Below are positions 45,149 through 54,102 of a DNA stretch of 64,000 nucleotides, one piece after another (the first letter of the stretch is position 1; every line of letters starts with the position of its first letter). This stretch comes from Psettodes erumei (Eukaryota > Chordata > Actinopteri > Pleuronectiformes > Psettodidae). The notes under the pieces were generated by a model. The model searched no databases. It was given only the letters and a program-made list of their open reading frames with translations, and was not told where the DNA came from. Location: positions 806,001 through 870,000 of the forward strand of contig JAFBJZ010000871.1 in the NCBI GenBank assembly GCA_016785225.1, written 5' to 3'. The position numbers and the translations under genes are program-made.

Positions 45149-45917
45149 TGATCCCTTTATTACAGGCCTGTTTTCATGGAGCAAAAGCTTCATTTGAAGC
45201 ACTCATAATAAGCAGTTAGAGGCAACATTTGATTCCTTATAGTGTCATAGATATCAAATGCATCAACTCAGAACATTAGACCACGGAAACAACCGATAAA
45301 TCCCTTTCTACTGGCCTGTTCCCCTGGAAAATAAGACAGACAATGATATTCTAGGCTCATTTCCTTCAGGCCACATGATTTAGATGCTTCATGGCCACAA
45401 CAACACTACCCTGAGTGTGGGTAAACAAATGATGTCATGCTTGCAAAATAGCAAACAAATCATGAGGGGGTTGGAAACAGTGTTGGTGGATGAAACGAAG
45501 CTTATGAACATTTGGACACAATGAGTGTGATGAATACAAACTGGGGTTGTCCTCAAAATGTATCGATGATTCACTTCGTAAGACGGCAGTTAGCAGGAGA
45601 CGCGCTCAAAGAGAAATCAAACTCACACAAGCCGTCAAACGACCTTTTCTTACTTCAGCCATGAAAATGGAATGAAGCTGGTGACTCAAACACATCAAAC
45701 ACACAAACACAGGGGAAAAATAAGGATCAATCCTAAATGTCAATCAATCCAGCAGCAGAAGAGATAAACGTGTAAACTTATCAAGTGAGGAGCTATCTTT
45801 TTTTAAAAAAAAAATAATTCCAGGAAATGCTGCCAAACATGCTGCACATGTCACACAGAGATGCACACAGCTTTTATCATATTCGAATGAGTCAGATGTC
45901 AGTTCATTTCAGTTTAC

Positions 45918-45949
45918 CTTGGCACTGGAATCCTTGTTTTCCAAACCCC
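45918..45949 (-). CDS. PRKCA: PRKCA exon 2 (micro-exon in the C1A domain)
   Basis: This 32-nt exon on the minus strand sits between a CACAG acceptor and a GTAAAC donor. It completes Trp56 and encodes GFGKQGFQCQ plus the first base of Val67. The 32-nt length and the peptide are the typical exon 2 of conventional PKC genes. It carries zinc ligand Cys65 of the C1A finger and the glycines of the diacylglycerol-binding loop. Phases agree with both neighbours: phase 2 in from exon 1, phase 1 out to exon 3. Confidence 0.96.
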
Positions 45950-46200
45950 CTGTGAAAACAGAAAAAGGCTGCATGAAACAGTTGTTATCTCTCCATAAAA
46001 CACAGTGAATCCATTGGTTCTTCATACACAGACATACAGTACATCGTTTAATTCCCAGGAGCGGGTGTTCGGTAATGTACACCGCTACCCAGGAACAGAA
46101 CTGCCGAGGCTTAAAAACATTTAGCTGGTGGCATTTATTATCATCTTCCCTTACCAAACAAAAAAAACTATATTTCTTTAAAAAAAACGTAATTTTCAGC

Positions 46201-46497
46201 TACACTTTATGAACAAAAGTATGTGGACACCCCTGCGTTTTTCATAATTTGGGCTATTCTCCCTTTGTTCCAATGAAAGCAAGATCTCTTAATGCTCCTA
46301 TAAACCAGGACATTTTAGACGTTGGAGTACTTCCAGTTTTGGGAAGGCCCTTCCTTTTTCGACATGACAACAATGCTCTCGCGCACCAACTCACATCCAT
46401 GAGGAAATGATTTTCTAATGATCAGCAAAGAGCCCCGACCTCGACCCATGATTTTGGAGTGAGGCAGTGGACAATCACATGCTTTTGGCCATATAGT
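46201..46497. mobile_element. Decayed Tc1/mariner-like DNA transposon remnant
   Basis: The ends are imperfect inverted repeats. The left end has TATGAACAAAAGTATGTGGA, and the right end, read in reverse complement, has TATATGGCCAAAAGCATGTG. Inside, on the plus strand, CATGACAACAATGCT (about 46363) and AGAGCCCCGACCTCGACCC (about 46429) recall the Tc1 transposase region with H-D-N-A and S-P-D-L-N-P. At about 300 bp it is internally deleted and has stop codons, so it is non-autonomous and dead. This end pattern is very common in teleost genomes. It lies in PRKCA intron 1. Confidence 0.8.
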
Positions 46498-47590
46498 TCT
46501 CCTGCTGTCAAGTGACTGACATTAATCCCACGGCAGGACAGAAGATAACGTTTTTCTTCAAACTAAAACTAATGAGCACAAACAGAAAACACAAACAGTA
46601 AAAAGAACATTATTTCCTCCCTCTACCAAAACTATCAAATTCACAAGTGAAACTGAAACTAAAGCTGGAAGATAACTCCTGACAACTGCACAGAACGTTT
46701 AGAAGCTTAATCTCATTAAAAATCCAAACCTGAGTGAATAGGTTCTCTTCTTCAGTGATAACAAAGATGTTGGCCTCACACTGAGCCGGTGCTTTGCTAA
46801 GGAGTGGCGTCTGGCAGGGCACAGGTCGTGTTGTAAAACAGTCAAGGTTATATGTCATAAGCAATAAAGGCCCTGAGATCACGCACGCTCCCACCTGCAC
46901 CAGCGGAGGACGACAGATGTGGATGCAACTCTACCAAGTTGTTTGCACGTTTGCTCCTCTCACAGCTCGGATCTTACAAAGCCGGTTTGTCACTTCGGCT
47001 GTCAATTGAAGACAGAACACAGAAGTCTGAGAGGTTCCATTTAACAGTATTGATGACTTTCTGAAAGTTAAAATACCATTAATAATTACTAAATACTATT
47101 AATATTACTAAAAGACTAAAAGCAAAAGTCTGTATCTCTGCAGGCCAGCAGCCACTTCGACTAAATATAATGTGCATACGTTGAAACATTTTGCTGAAGA
47201 AGGTGAGGGTGAAGGGTTTTTTTGCCAGTAAACTGCAGAGAGCGAACAACTGCGCAAGAGCTTTTCTTTCGCCAATAAATACTCGAGTCATTCTTCCCCA
47301 AGTTAAATCCAAGTGGCTGTACATGGAAGGTTTTAATGGGTCAGCAAGAGTATGTGCCAGGAAGGGGGAACCTATTAGTCATCCACAGACTTCAACTAGG
47401 TCCCAGCCACAGCATGCTCAGCTGCAGAAAGTGAAAGAAACGTGGACTCCAGCTGCCAGAGCTGTGAAGAATTGCGTTCACTTATGCACCGTTTGAGGTG
47501 TTCTCGCACACATTGGATTTTCTGTTGGCAAAGTCCCACAGGAACAGTGAAAACAACTGCTTTGGTTTCACCGTTTCTCACTGGGAATCT

Positions 47591-47760
47591 CAGAAGCAGA
47601 ATCAGAATCGCCTTTATTGTCACTGTATGCATACAACGAAATTCGGGATGCCACTCCCTCGGTGCCATAGGAGAATTTCTTAAAAGAATATATGTATAAA
47701 AGAGAAGTATTTACAGCGATCTATCAGTGAGATAAATAAGACATAAGTGCAATTTCGATA
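47591..47760. repeat. Teleost dispersed repeat fragment (CTTTATTGTCACTGTATGC type)
   Basis: The segment starts AGAAGCAGAATCAGAATCGC, continues CTTTATTGTCACTGTATGC and ATACAACGAAATTCGGGATG, and goes on with GTGCAATTTCGATAAAC. I recognise this phrase as a short repeat scattered through many fish genomes. I could not assign a family, and the right boundary is approximate. Confidence 0.5.
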
Positions 47761-48140
47761 AACCTTTGGGATTTGGAAGAATATATATAACACTGCCCAC
47801 AACACTAAATACAAGTTTCAACCACTCCACGAGTAATTATACTAAATTATATACTAATAACACAATAAACAACTGCAGAACCCCCACCATATGGGACTGC
47901 TTAGGGAGGAATCTCAACAATTTTGGATCCCCTGAGTAAAATCTAGGGGTGAATGGTGAAGACGCCCACTTAGCCCACTGCCACCTCACTTTTACTCTTT
48001 GCAAGGATCACAGAAGGGAAAGTTCGCCTCAAGTTGTGTCACATCATAGAGCAGAGTGTAGGCTACTCGACTAAAGTTATCGACCATGCAACAGGCAGCA
48101 GTCGGAGGAGGGGTGGAGGTGGGAAGACGGAGTGGCTTAC

Positions 48141-48307
48141 CAGATGAAGTCGGTGCAGTGGCTGCAGAAAGTCGGCTGCTTGAAGAACCTGGCTATGAAT
48201 TTGTGGTTCTTGACTTCGTGGACGTTCTTTTGCCGCAAGGCGCCTTTGCGAGCGAACCTATTCGCTACGTCCGCGGTGGACGACTCGTTCAAACTTACAT
48301 CAGCCAT
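48141..48307 (-). CDS. PRKCA: PRKCA exon 1: start codon, pseudosubstrate, start of C1A
   Basis: On the minus strand an ATG at 48307-48305 opens a reading frame MADVSLNESSTADVANRF and so on, ending at a GTAAGC donor after TG of Trp56. It encodes the N terminus of protein kinase C alpha, the Ca2+/diacylglycerol-dependent serine/threonine kinase of the cytosol and plasma membrane. The pseudosubstrate RFARKGALRQKNV spans residues 17-29, with Ala23 in the phospho-acceptor place. The C1A zinc finger begins at His35, with Cys48 and Cys51. Across exons 1-3 the spacing fits H-X12-C-X2-C-X13-C-X2-C-X4-H-X2-C-X7-C exactly. PRKCB has a different start, and the adjacent APOH genes also match the PRKCA locus. 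The C1B, C2 and kinase parts lie outside the window. Confidence 0.97.
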
Positions 48308-48620
48308 GTCCCCCCCTTAAAAGCAAACCAACGCTACAGCCTTTACTTCACAGTCCTGAAGTGTGTGTGTGTGTGTGTGTGGGGGTTTGGTTTTTTCCAG
48401 TCCGATCGGAGGCGCAGCCCTCAGTGTGGAGCCAGCAGCAGAGTGCGGAGCGGCGGTCTGCACTGGAGACACTGTACTCACTGTCTGAGGGCTTTCCCTG
48501 CCTGTCGGTACCGCTGGGCTGCTCCACTGACAGCGCTGCCTGCCGTCAAGCTAGCCACAGTGAACGAATACGTCGTCTTTCCCTGCCTTCAAAATAAAAG
48601 CGTTTTTCATGCTTTTTTCC
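48308..48620 (-). promoter_or_regulatory. PRKCA: PRKCA 5' leader and promoter region
   Basis: This is sequence immediately upstream of the PRKCA start codon on the minus strand. It is moderately CpG-enriched (GATCGGAGGCGCAGC, GCGGAGCGGCGG, TACGTCGTC) compared with its surroundings and has no clear TATA box, as expected for a housekeeping-type promoter. A GT/CA tract (48361-48380) lies 54 bp above the ATG, probably in the leader. The transcription start cannot be fixed from sequence alone. Confidence 0.5.
48361..48380. repeat. (GT)n tract in the PRKCA leader or promoter
   Basis: Ten GT units followed by a G run. On the PRKCA strand it reads (CA)10, within about 75 bp of the start codon. Confidence 0.9.
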
Positions 48621-50250
48621 CCCCCAGCCCAACGTTAAAGAGCACATGCAGTTCATTCTGTAATTGTCCACATTCATCACACCACACACATCACATGAGT
48701 TCAAACACTCATTATGCTTACTCAGCAGCTGAGATCCAGATCAAAATCACTTAAAACAAATATGTCAGTTTCTGACTGCAACAAAAATTTATGATTATGA
48801 TTAAATTATGGTGACCCGGAGGACTAGATGATTTATTTTACGGTATTTTTTCCCCTAAAAATGAATGTAAAATGGTCAGCCTAAACCAGCAAATGCACAT
48901 GGAGCTTTTTGTGGATATGGGTTAGTCTTATCTACTTTAGAGATGAAAAGTAAGATCAGTTGCACTACATAGTTGCTGTTATCGTTATTTGAGTGTACAT
49001 GCACAATGCCTGATGCAACTTTCAATTATACTTTGTAACTTTAGCTGCAAACTATACTCACATTTTTCAGTCTACACTTTGTTCAAACTAACGCTCTTTT
49101 ACAAATTTTTATTCTGAAGACAAACTTCCTGTATGTAGCTTCGTGTACATTGACGTTTCTCCTCTCCGTTTCCTCCTTCCTCCTTGGACCCACTGTGGGA
49201 GGGAGCAGCCCCACGGTCCCGCTGCAGGAATTTGGGATGGGGCGTCATCGTGTGGTAAAATAGCGCATCGCAGATTTATAGCTGCTCTTCGACTCTTTTT
49301 GTGCAAACAGCACTCATAGAATTGAAGTATGTAATACAGGTACAATGTACGACTATCTATGTTTATACAAATACATGATGTAAATTCTCATAAAGTCTTT
49401 TATTATAATCTGTTTAATGAACAAATATCAAGTAAAGCCACTGTTCAGATTTGTTTCCTCCTGGATCAATAAGATATTATTTTCCAGTTTAACGTTGCAG
49501 TGTTTCTCTGATAATGGGCTTAATTGCGTTTTTCAATTTGTCCCTTAAAATCTCTGGCACTTGCCTCAATTGGATTACATTTCTTTCCTGCCTGAAACAT
49601 TTTCTCACAGCTGTGGTGGGTTCATCCACCAATTCCCTGTAGGTTCACTGACCAGCAGAGCAGACTCACCATCTCAATCCCACTTATGTAAAACACAAAT
49701 ATTTGCAAATTAAAATCAGGTTAAATAAACTAGATGTATAATTCCCTGAAATCATATAATACTCAATTCAAATGCACTGAAAACATCCATTAATTATAGT
49801 AGTGAAGAGTGCTATAAGCTGACATGATATATTGTATATTTGATTCATAAAATACCACGCCTCGCTGAAGGACACACAGTATTCCTGGAAATTGCATCAT
49901 TTTGGTGATCATGTCTCGGCAGGTCACAGAGGTGTTCTTTTTTAAATAAAATGCACAATCTCCTCCTCCACGCTATATTCAACCTCCACAAGTCCCTCAG
50001 CAAACAAAAATCGGGTGTTTTTTTCGACTCCCATTAGAGCACATACACAGCATACCCACCCACCCCCATTACTTGAGACTGTAGCCTACCTATAATGTTT
50101 TTTCTCTGCTTCATTAGAGCAGCAATCGAGCGTTGCTAAACAGGCTGTAAAATCTGTATGTGTGTGTGTGTGTGTGTATTCACATAGCGTCTTAGGAGTC
50201 TCTCTCATTATTTATGAGTTTATCTCAAGCTGTGTGTCTGCTGCGCTAGC
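48621..50250. other. Intergenic spacer between PRKCA and the first APOH-like gene
   Basis: AT-rich DNA with a (TG)n tract at 50159-50177. I saw no gene, RNA or recognisable transposon. The two flanking genes are transcribed away from each other, so any shared regulatory DNA would be here. Confidence 0.6.
50159..50177. repeat. (TG)n microsatellite
   Basis: About nine TG units, roughly 290 bp upstream of the first APOH-like start codon. Confidence 0.9.
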
Positions 50251-50267
50251 TCTTGTACCAAATCAAG

Positions 50268-50425
50268 GTTATTGATCAACCCTAGGTAAATATAACTGAG
50301 TTAAGACCTTTGTGCTCAATCAATAGCAGCTTACACATGCATCTGATTGGAGCACACTATCAGGGGCCCGTTACCCAGCAGCCCTTATGTTGGCTCTATA
50401 CCTCACACAGCTGCAGGGAATACTG
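50268..50425 (+). promoter_or_regulatory. Proximal promoter of the first APOH-like gene, HNF1-like site
   Basis: GTTATTGATCAAC at 50268-50280 matches the HNF1 palindrome GTTAATNATTAAC at 10 of 12 defined positions. It lies about 170 bp above the ATG. A weak TATA-like TCTATA lies at 50395-50400, which would place transcription initiation near 50425 and give a leader of only about 20-30 nt. Human APOH is known to use an atypical TATA box and HNF-1alpha in liver, so the arrangement fits; the assignment here is inference from motif matches. Confidence 0.45.
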
Positions 50426-50447
50426 AAGAGTCTCCACTTCCAGAAAG

Positions 50448-53132
50448 ATGGCTCAGACTTTGACTTTGTTGCTCCTCTGCCAAGTAGCATTATACACAGC
50501 TGTAACATCTAAGAAAGGTAAAATGGAACAGGATTATTGCTTTTTGTATTTGAGCATAAATTTGCACTGTGCACAACCTTGACAAGAATTCAAAACATTC
50601 TAATTATGGGTTTTTGAATACTTTTTCTGTGTCATATGACTGAAGAATTTAGCTGCAAAATGTAAACATTTGTGAATCATGTCCCTAATGCATTTGTCAA
50701 ATTGTGTCTACCGAAGTATGTGGCCGCCCACCTCTCACTGACGGGATTGATGAGTCGACCCTAAAACGTGTGTATGAAGTTGGAGAAGAGTTGTTCCTCA
50801 CATGTGAACAGGGGTACACGGCTTCCACAGCAACCCCTCAACGGATGACCTGCACCGCCACAGGGGAATGGACACAGTCAAACCTGGCATGTTCCCGTGA
50901 GTTGAGACTGTGGTGTTGAGTGTAGATTTTGTCTACTAGCTCTTCTCTCCACACTATTGCTTACCAGAGATGTAGATTCAGTGTTGTCAATAGTGTACTA
51001 TCTTATATTTCAATAGCTAAGATGTGCCCAATCCCCAGAAATCTGCAGCCTTTGGCAATGGGGAGGACGGAAGCTCCATTCAGGACCCTGCTTAACTACA
51101 CGTGTGATGATGGGTAAGGTAGTAAGATTTCACTTTACAGTTCCTCTTGAAACAGATCGTTTCAAGCTGCGTGCTACAGTACTACTGTATATGTCAAAAT
51201 GATATGAACATCTGTTCATCAGCTATGTCATGCAAGGACCCAGTGAAAGCAAGTGTTTACATGATGGCACCTGGAGCAATCCACCACCTCTTTGCAAAGG
51301 TACTGGAGGAAATTGTGCAAGTAAAAATATACATAATGGTAACAAAGGGTAATAGACAAGCGAGCAAACACAACATCCATTACACATCATAGACAGCACC
51401 TAATTATGGAGCTAACAAGCAAATGTTAACAGAAATATGTCTGACTTTTAAACTGAGGTGTGAAAACTTATGGTAAAAATGGTAAAACCTTTGCTGTGTT
51501 TCCTAAAAACAATATAAACATTCACACATATGCTCAGTTGTCTTATTTTATTAGGTACACCATTAGCCAACACTAATGCAGTTCTGCTATGAATAAACCT
51601 CCATGAAGGTTATAATGTTCAGTTGTTTGAGTTGTTGATTAAGGTGTTGATGATCAGTTTTGGTGCTTGCAGTCTATATTGATGTTGAACCACATTGCAT
51701 CATATTGCCAGGTTAAAGAAGACTGCATTAGTTTTACTCAAGTTCTGTGTGGATTTGACATTCTAAAAGCTGACAAAGTACAATTCTTGGTTTTCAGAGT
51801 TAATGCCATTGATTGTTTTTCCTTACAGCTGTGAATTGTCCTCTGCCCAACCCACCCAGAGATGGAAGAGTGGTCCATGATAAGCCAGTTACTGGAACCA
51901 CCACCATGTATGGGCAAAGCTGGACATATGAGTGTAACCCACCTAAAGCACCAAGTTATGAGAGGGGATCCTGCAAGGCTGACGGAAGTGCAACTGAGCC
52001 ACCGGTATGCCAAGGTACACAGAAGATTATTAGTATTTTCCACATTCTTTAACCATCTCTCCCCCTTCAATCTAGTTCTCTCCTCTGTAATTAATTATGG
52101 GCCAAATCAAGGATTGTTAAACTTTTCTTCCTTAGACAGCCTAACTGTGCAGTTGTAGCCACTATGTTTGACCTGTTTTTGATCCCCCCAGAGGTGAGCT
52201 GCACTATTCCAACGGGTATACCAAATGGCGTCTTCAGTTTTGCTGTGATGAGACCACATGGCTACAAGGAGAGGGTTAAATATGCCTGCAATGAGCACTA
52301 TATTCTGGACGGTGAGGCTGAGGTACAGTGCACAAACACAGGAAACTGGTCCACCAAACCAGTCTGTAGAGGTGAGATGTGGGAAATAAAAAATGTAGCT
52401 AGGCTAAAAAAAAAATTTATGTTATAATTTTTTGTTGATATTTTTGCAAAAGATTCTGGATTCAGTTATGCAAGAGTTATATCATTAACCCAAAGTATCC
52501 AGACATGCTCAGGTTGTGTTCTGTATGTTCTCAGCCCCCTGCACAGTTGGCATCAAAAGAGGCCGAATATTTTACAATGGCCAGAAGCTCTGGATCGAAA
52601 ACCTAAAACCCAACCGAGTCCTCCACAGAGAACCTGTTGTATTCTACTGTATGAACAAAGCCGAGAGGTGTGGCTACCCTGTGGCCAGCACCTGTAATGA
52701 TGGAAACCTCCCTATCCCTGAGTGCTTTGAGAGTGAGTTCTTGCCAATTTTATGAAAGATTAAAGTCATGCTGTCAACAAAGAAGGTGTCATTTAAATTA
52801 AGGCACCATTAGTACTTGCACAAAAGCAGAACATGTACCTACAAATTGTGTCTTGTGCTGTGAAAGTTGAATCTAAGCTGCACTGAGGTAAACAACCATT
52901 AGACAAGTAAGTGTATGGGCACAAAAATATAAGAAAAAAAAGTCCATGCTGTTTCCATGCAGTCATATAAAAATATTTTGTGATTATAGTAACCTATTTC
53001 TCCCTCTTTTTCTTGCTTTTAGCACCAGGAAAAGTGGAGTACAATTTAAGGTCCAAAAACCTTCCATCAGAAATCACAATGTGTAGTGCTTCACCCCCTG
53101 CAAGCCCAACAAGTCCTGCAAGACCTGCGTAA
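50448..53132 (+). CDS. APOH: Beta-2-glycoprotein I (apolipoprotein H)-like, copy 1
   Basis: Eight exons: 50448-50517, 50717-50896, 51017-51113, 51223-51299, 51829-52014, 52192-52371, 52535-52732, 53023-53132. Every junction is GT-AG and in phase, giving 365 residues (human 345). Residues 1 to about 20 (MAQTLTLLLLCQVALYTAVT) are a signal peptide. Four four-cysteine sushi/CCP domains follow at about 25-82, 84-141, 142-203 and 204-263. The six-cysteine APOH domain V begins near 264. The split of CCP2 across two exons is as in APOH. Family role: secreted plasma protein that binds anionic phospholipid and lipoproteins. Sequons lie in CCP2 (NYT) and CCP4 (NWS). Oddities: CCP3 lacks the usual Trp between its last two cysteines; domain V has MNKAER where human has KNKEKK; and after the terminal Cys a Pro/Ser/Ala tail of 15 residues is added. 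The exon 2 acceptor (CTACCGAAG) is weak but matches the paralogue's boundary. Confidence 0.93.
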
Positions 53133-54000
53133 CCTGACACACCATGTACACAGGATGTGAATTACTGGATTATGACTTATAAATCTGTAACAATACATAG
53201 TACACACATAATGTACTTACATACCTGTGCCCAGTACCCAGGTTGCATTAAAAAGGACTTTATAATTATGTGCTGTTATTTGACATTATTTCTTTCCCAC
53301 AAATACCTCTGGTTTACAGATTGATAATCTCATTAAAAGAACAAAAATAATAGTTTATTCTTAAATGAGGATAGTGTAGTTGGTGCATGAATGCTTACTT
53401 GTCAAATTCTGAATGAACTTTGGGTATATGGATCCAAAAAAACTGTCTCGTGACCTGGAAAATCTGACAGGTTGATAAACTGGAGGCATGTCAGATAAAT
53501 ATTCTGGGGTCACACCAATACATGTTTTATAGATCACATCAACAGCAAAATTGTAATCAAATTCAGTAATAGACAGGTAGCCAATAGTCAACTGAGAGGT
53601 AAAATAAGATGAGCTGAAGCTGATCAATGGTTTTCATCAGGAAACAAGTAAAAAGTAATTCATTCCTCTGGCAACAAACATGGACATGTGTGTCTTAATC
53701 TGACTGTGAGGGGAAGAAACAGACTTTTCTTCTCTGTATTTGTACAGAGATTGAATTATTTAGCCTTGATGCCCCTGTATTCTTCTATTTTACGCTAAGA
53801 CCTGTAAAATGATTTAAATACAAGTAAAATTAGGCTAAATACACAAGCTCTGAAAAAAACTGTTTAATAATATTGCAGCAATAAGGGAAAGTCCACTGCT
53901 GGAGCTTCCCACTTCCAGTAAAATGTCACATGTATTACAATCAAGCAAAAACACAGCAAACAAGAGAGGAGTCAGCAGTGAGAAGTTACTTCATGCTTCT
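53133..54000. other. 3' UTR and spacer between the two APOH-like genes
   Basis: Possible polyadenylation signals ATTAAA occur at 53247-53252 and 53332-53337 for copy 1. The rest is AT-rich spacer with no gene or element recognised. The whole spacer to the next ATG is about 970 bp, so the pair is tightly packed. Confidence 0.6.
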
Positions 54001-54006
54001 CTTATC

Positions 54007-54080
54007 TGTTTACATACTGTGAACGGTGGGGGACGGACAGAGACTTAGTATTTTAACCACTGACCACAGGGAAGAACCAA
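54007..54080 (+). promoter_or_regulatory. Proximal promoter of the second APOH-like gene
   Basis: TGTTTAC at 54007-54013 fits a forkhead/FOXA core, and TATTTTAA at 54049-54056 is a candidate TATA element about 50 bp above the ATG at 54103. No HNF1-like palindrome comparable to that of copy 1 is seen here. Motif matches only. Confidence 0.35.
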
Positions 54081-54102
54081 GTACTGTTTTTCATGGTCAA
54101 GG

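Larger units (their letters stand above)
45950..48140 (-). other. PRKCA: PRKCA intron 1 (about 2.2 kb)
   Basis: This intron lies between PRKCA exons 1 and 2 and is unusually small beside intron 2. It contains a decayed Tc1-like element (46201-46497) and a short dispersed repeat (about 47591-47760), listed separately. Nothing else was recognised in it. Confidence 0.85.

Noticed and set aside
48086..48754. A 222-codon plus-strand open frame
   Set aside because: It lies antisense across PRKCA exon 1 and then runs through a GT microsatellite. Its length is explained by the coding constraint on the other strand and the repeat.
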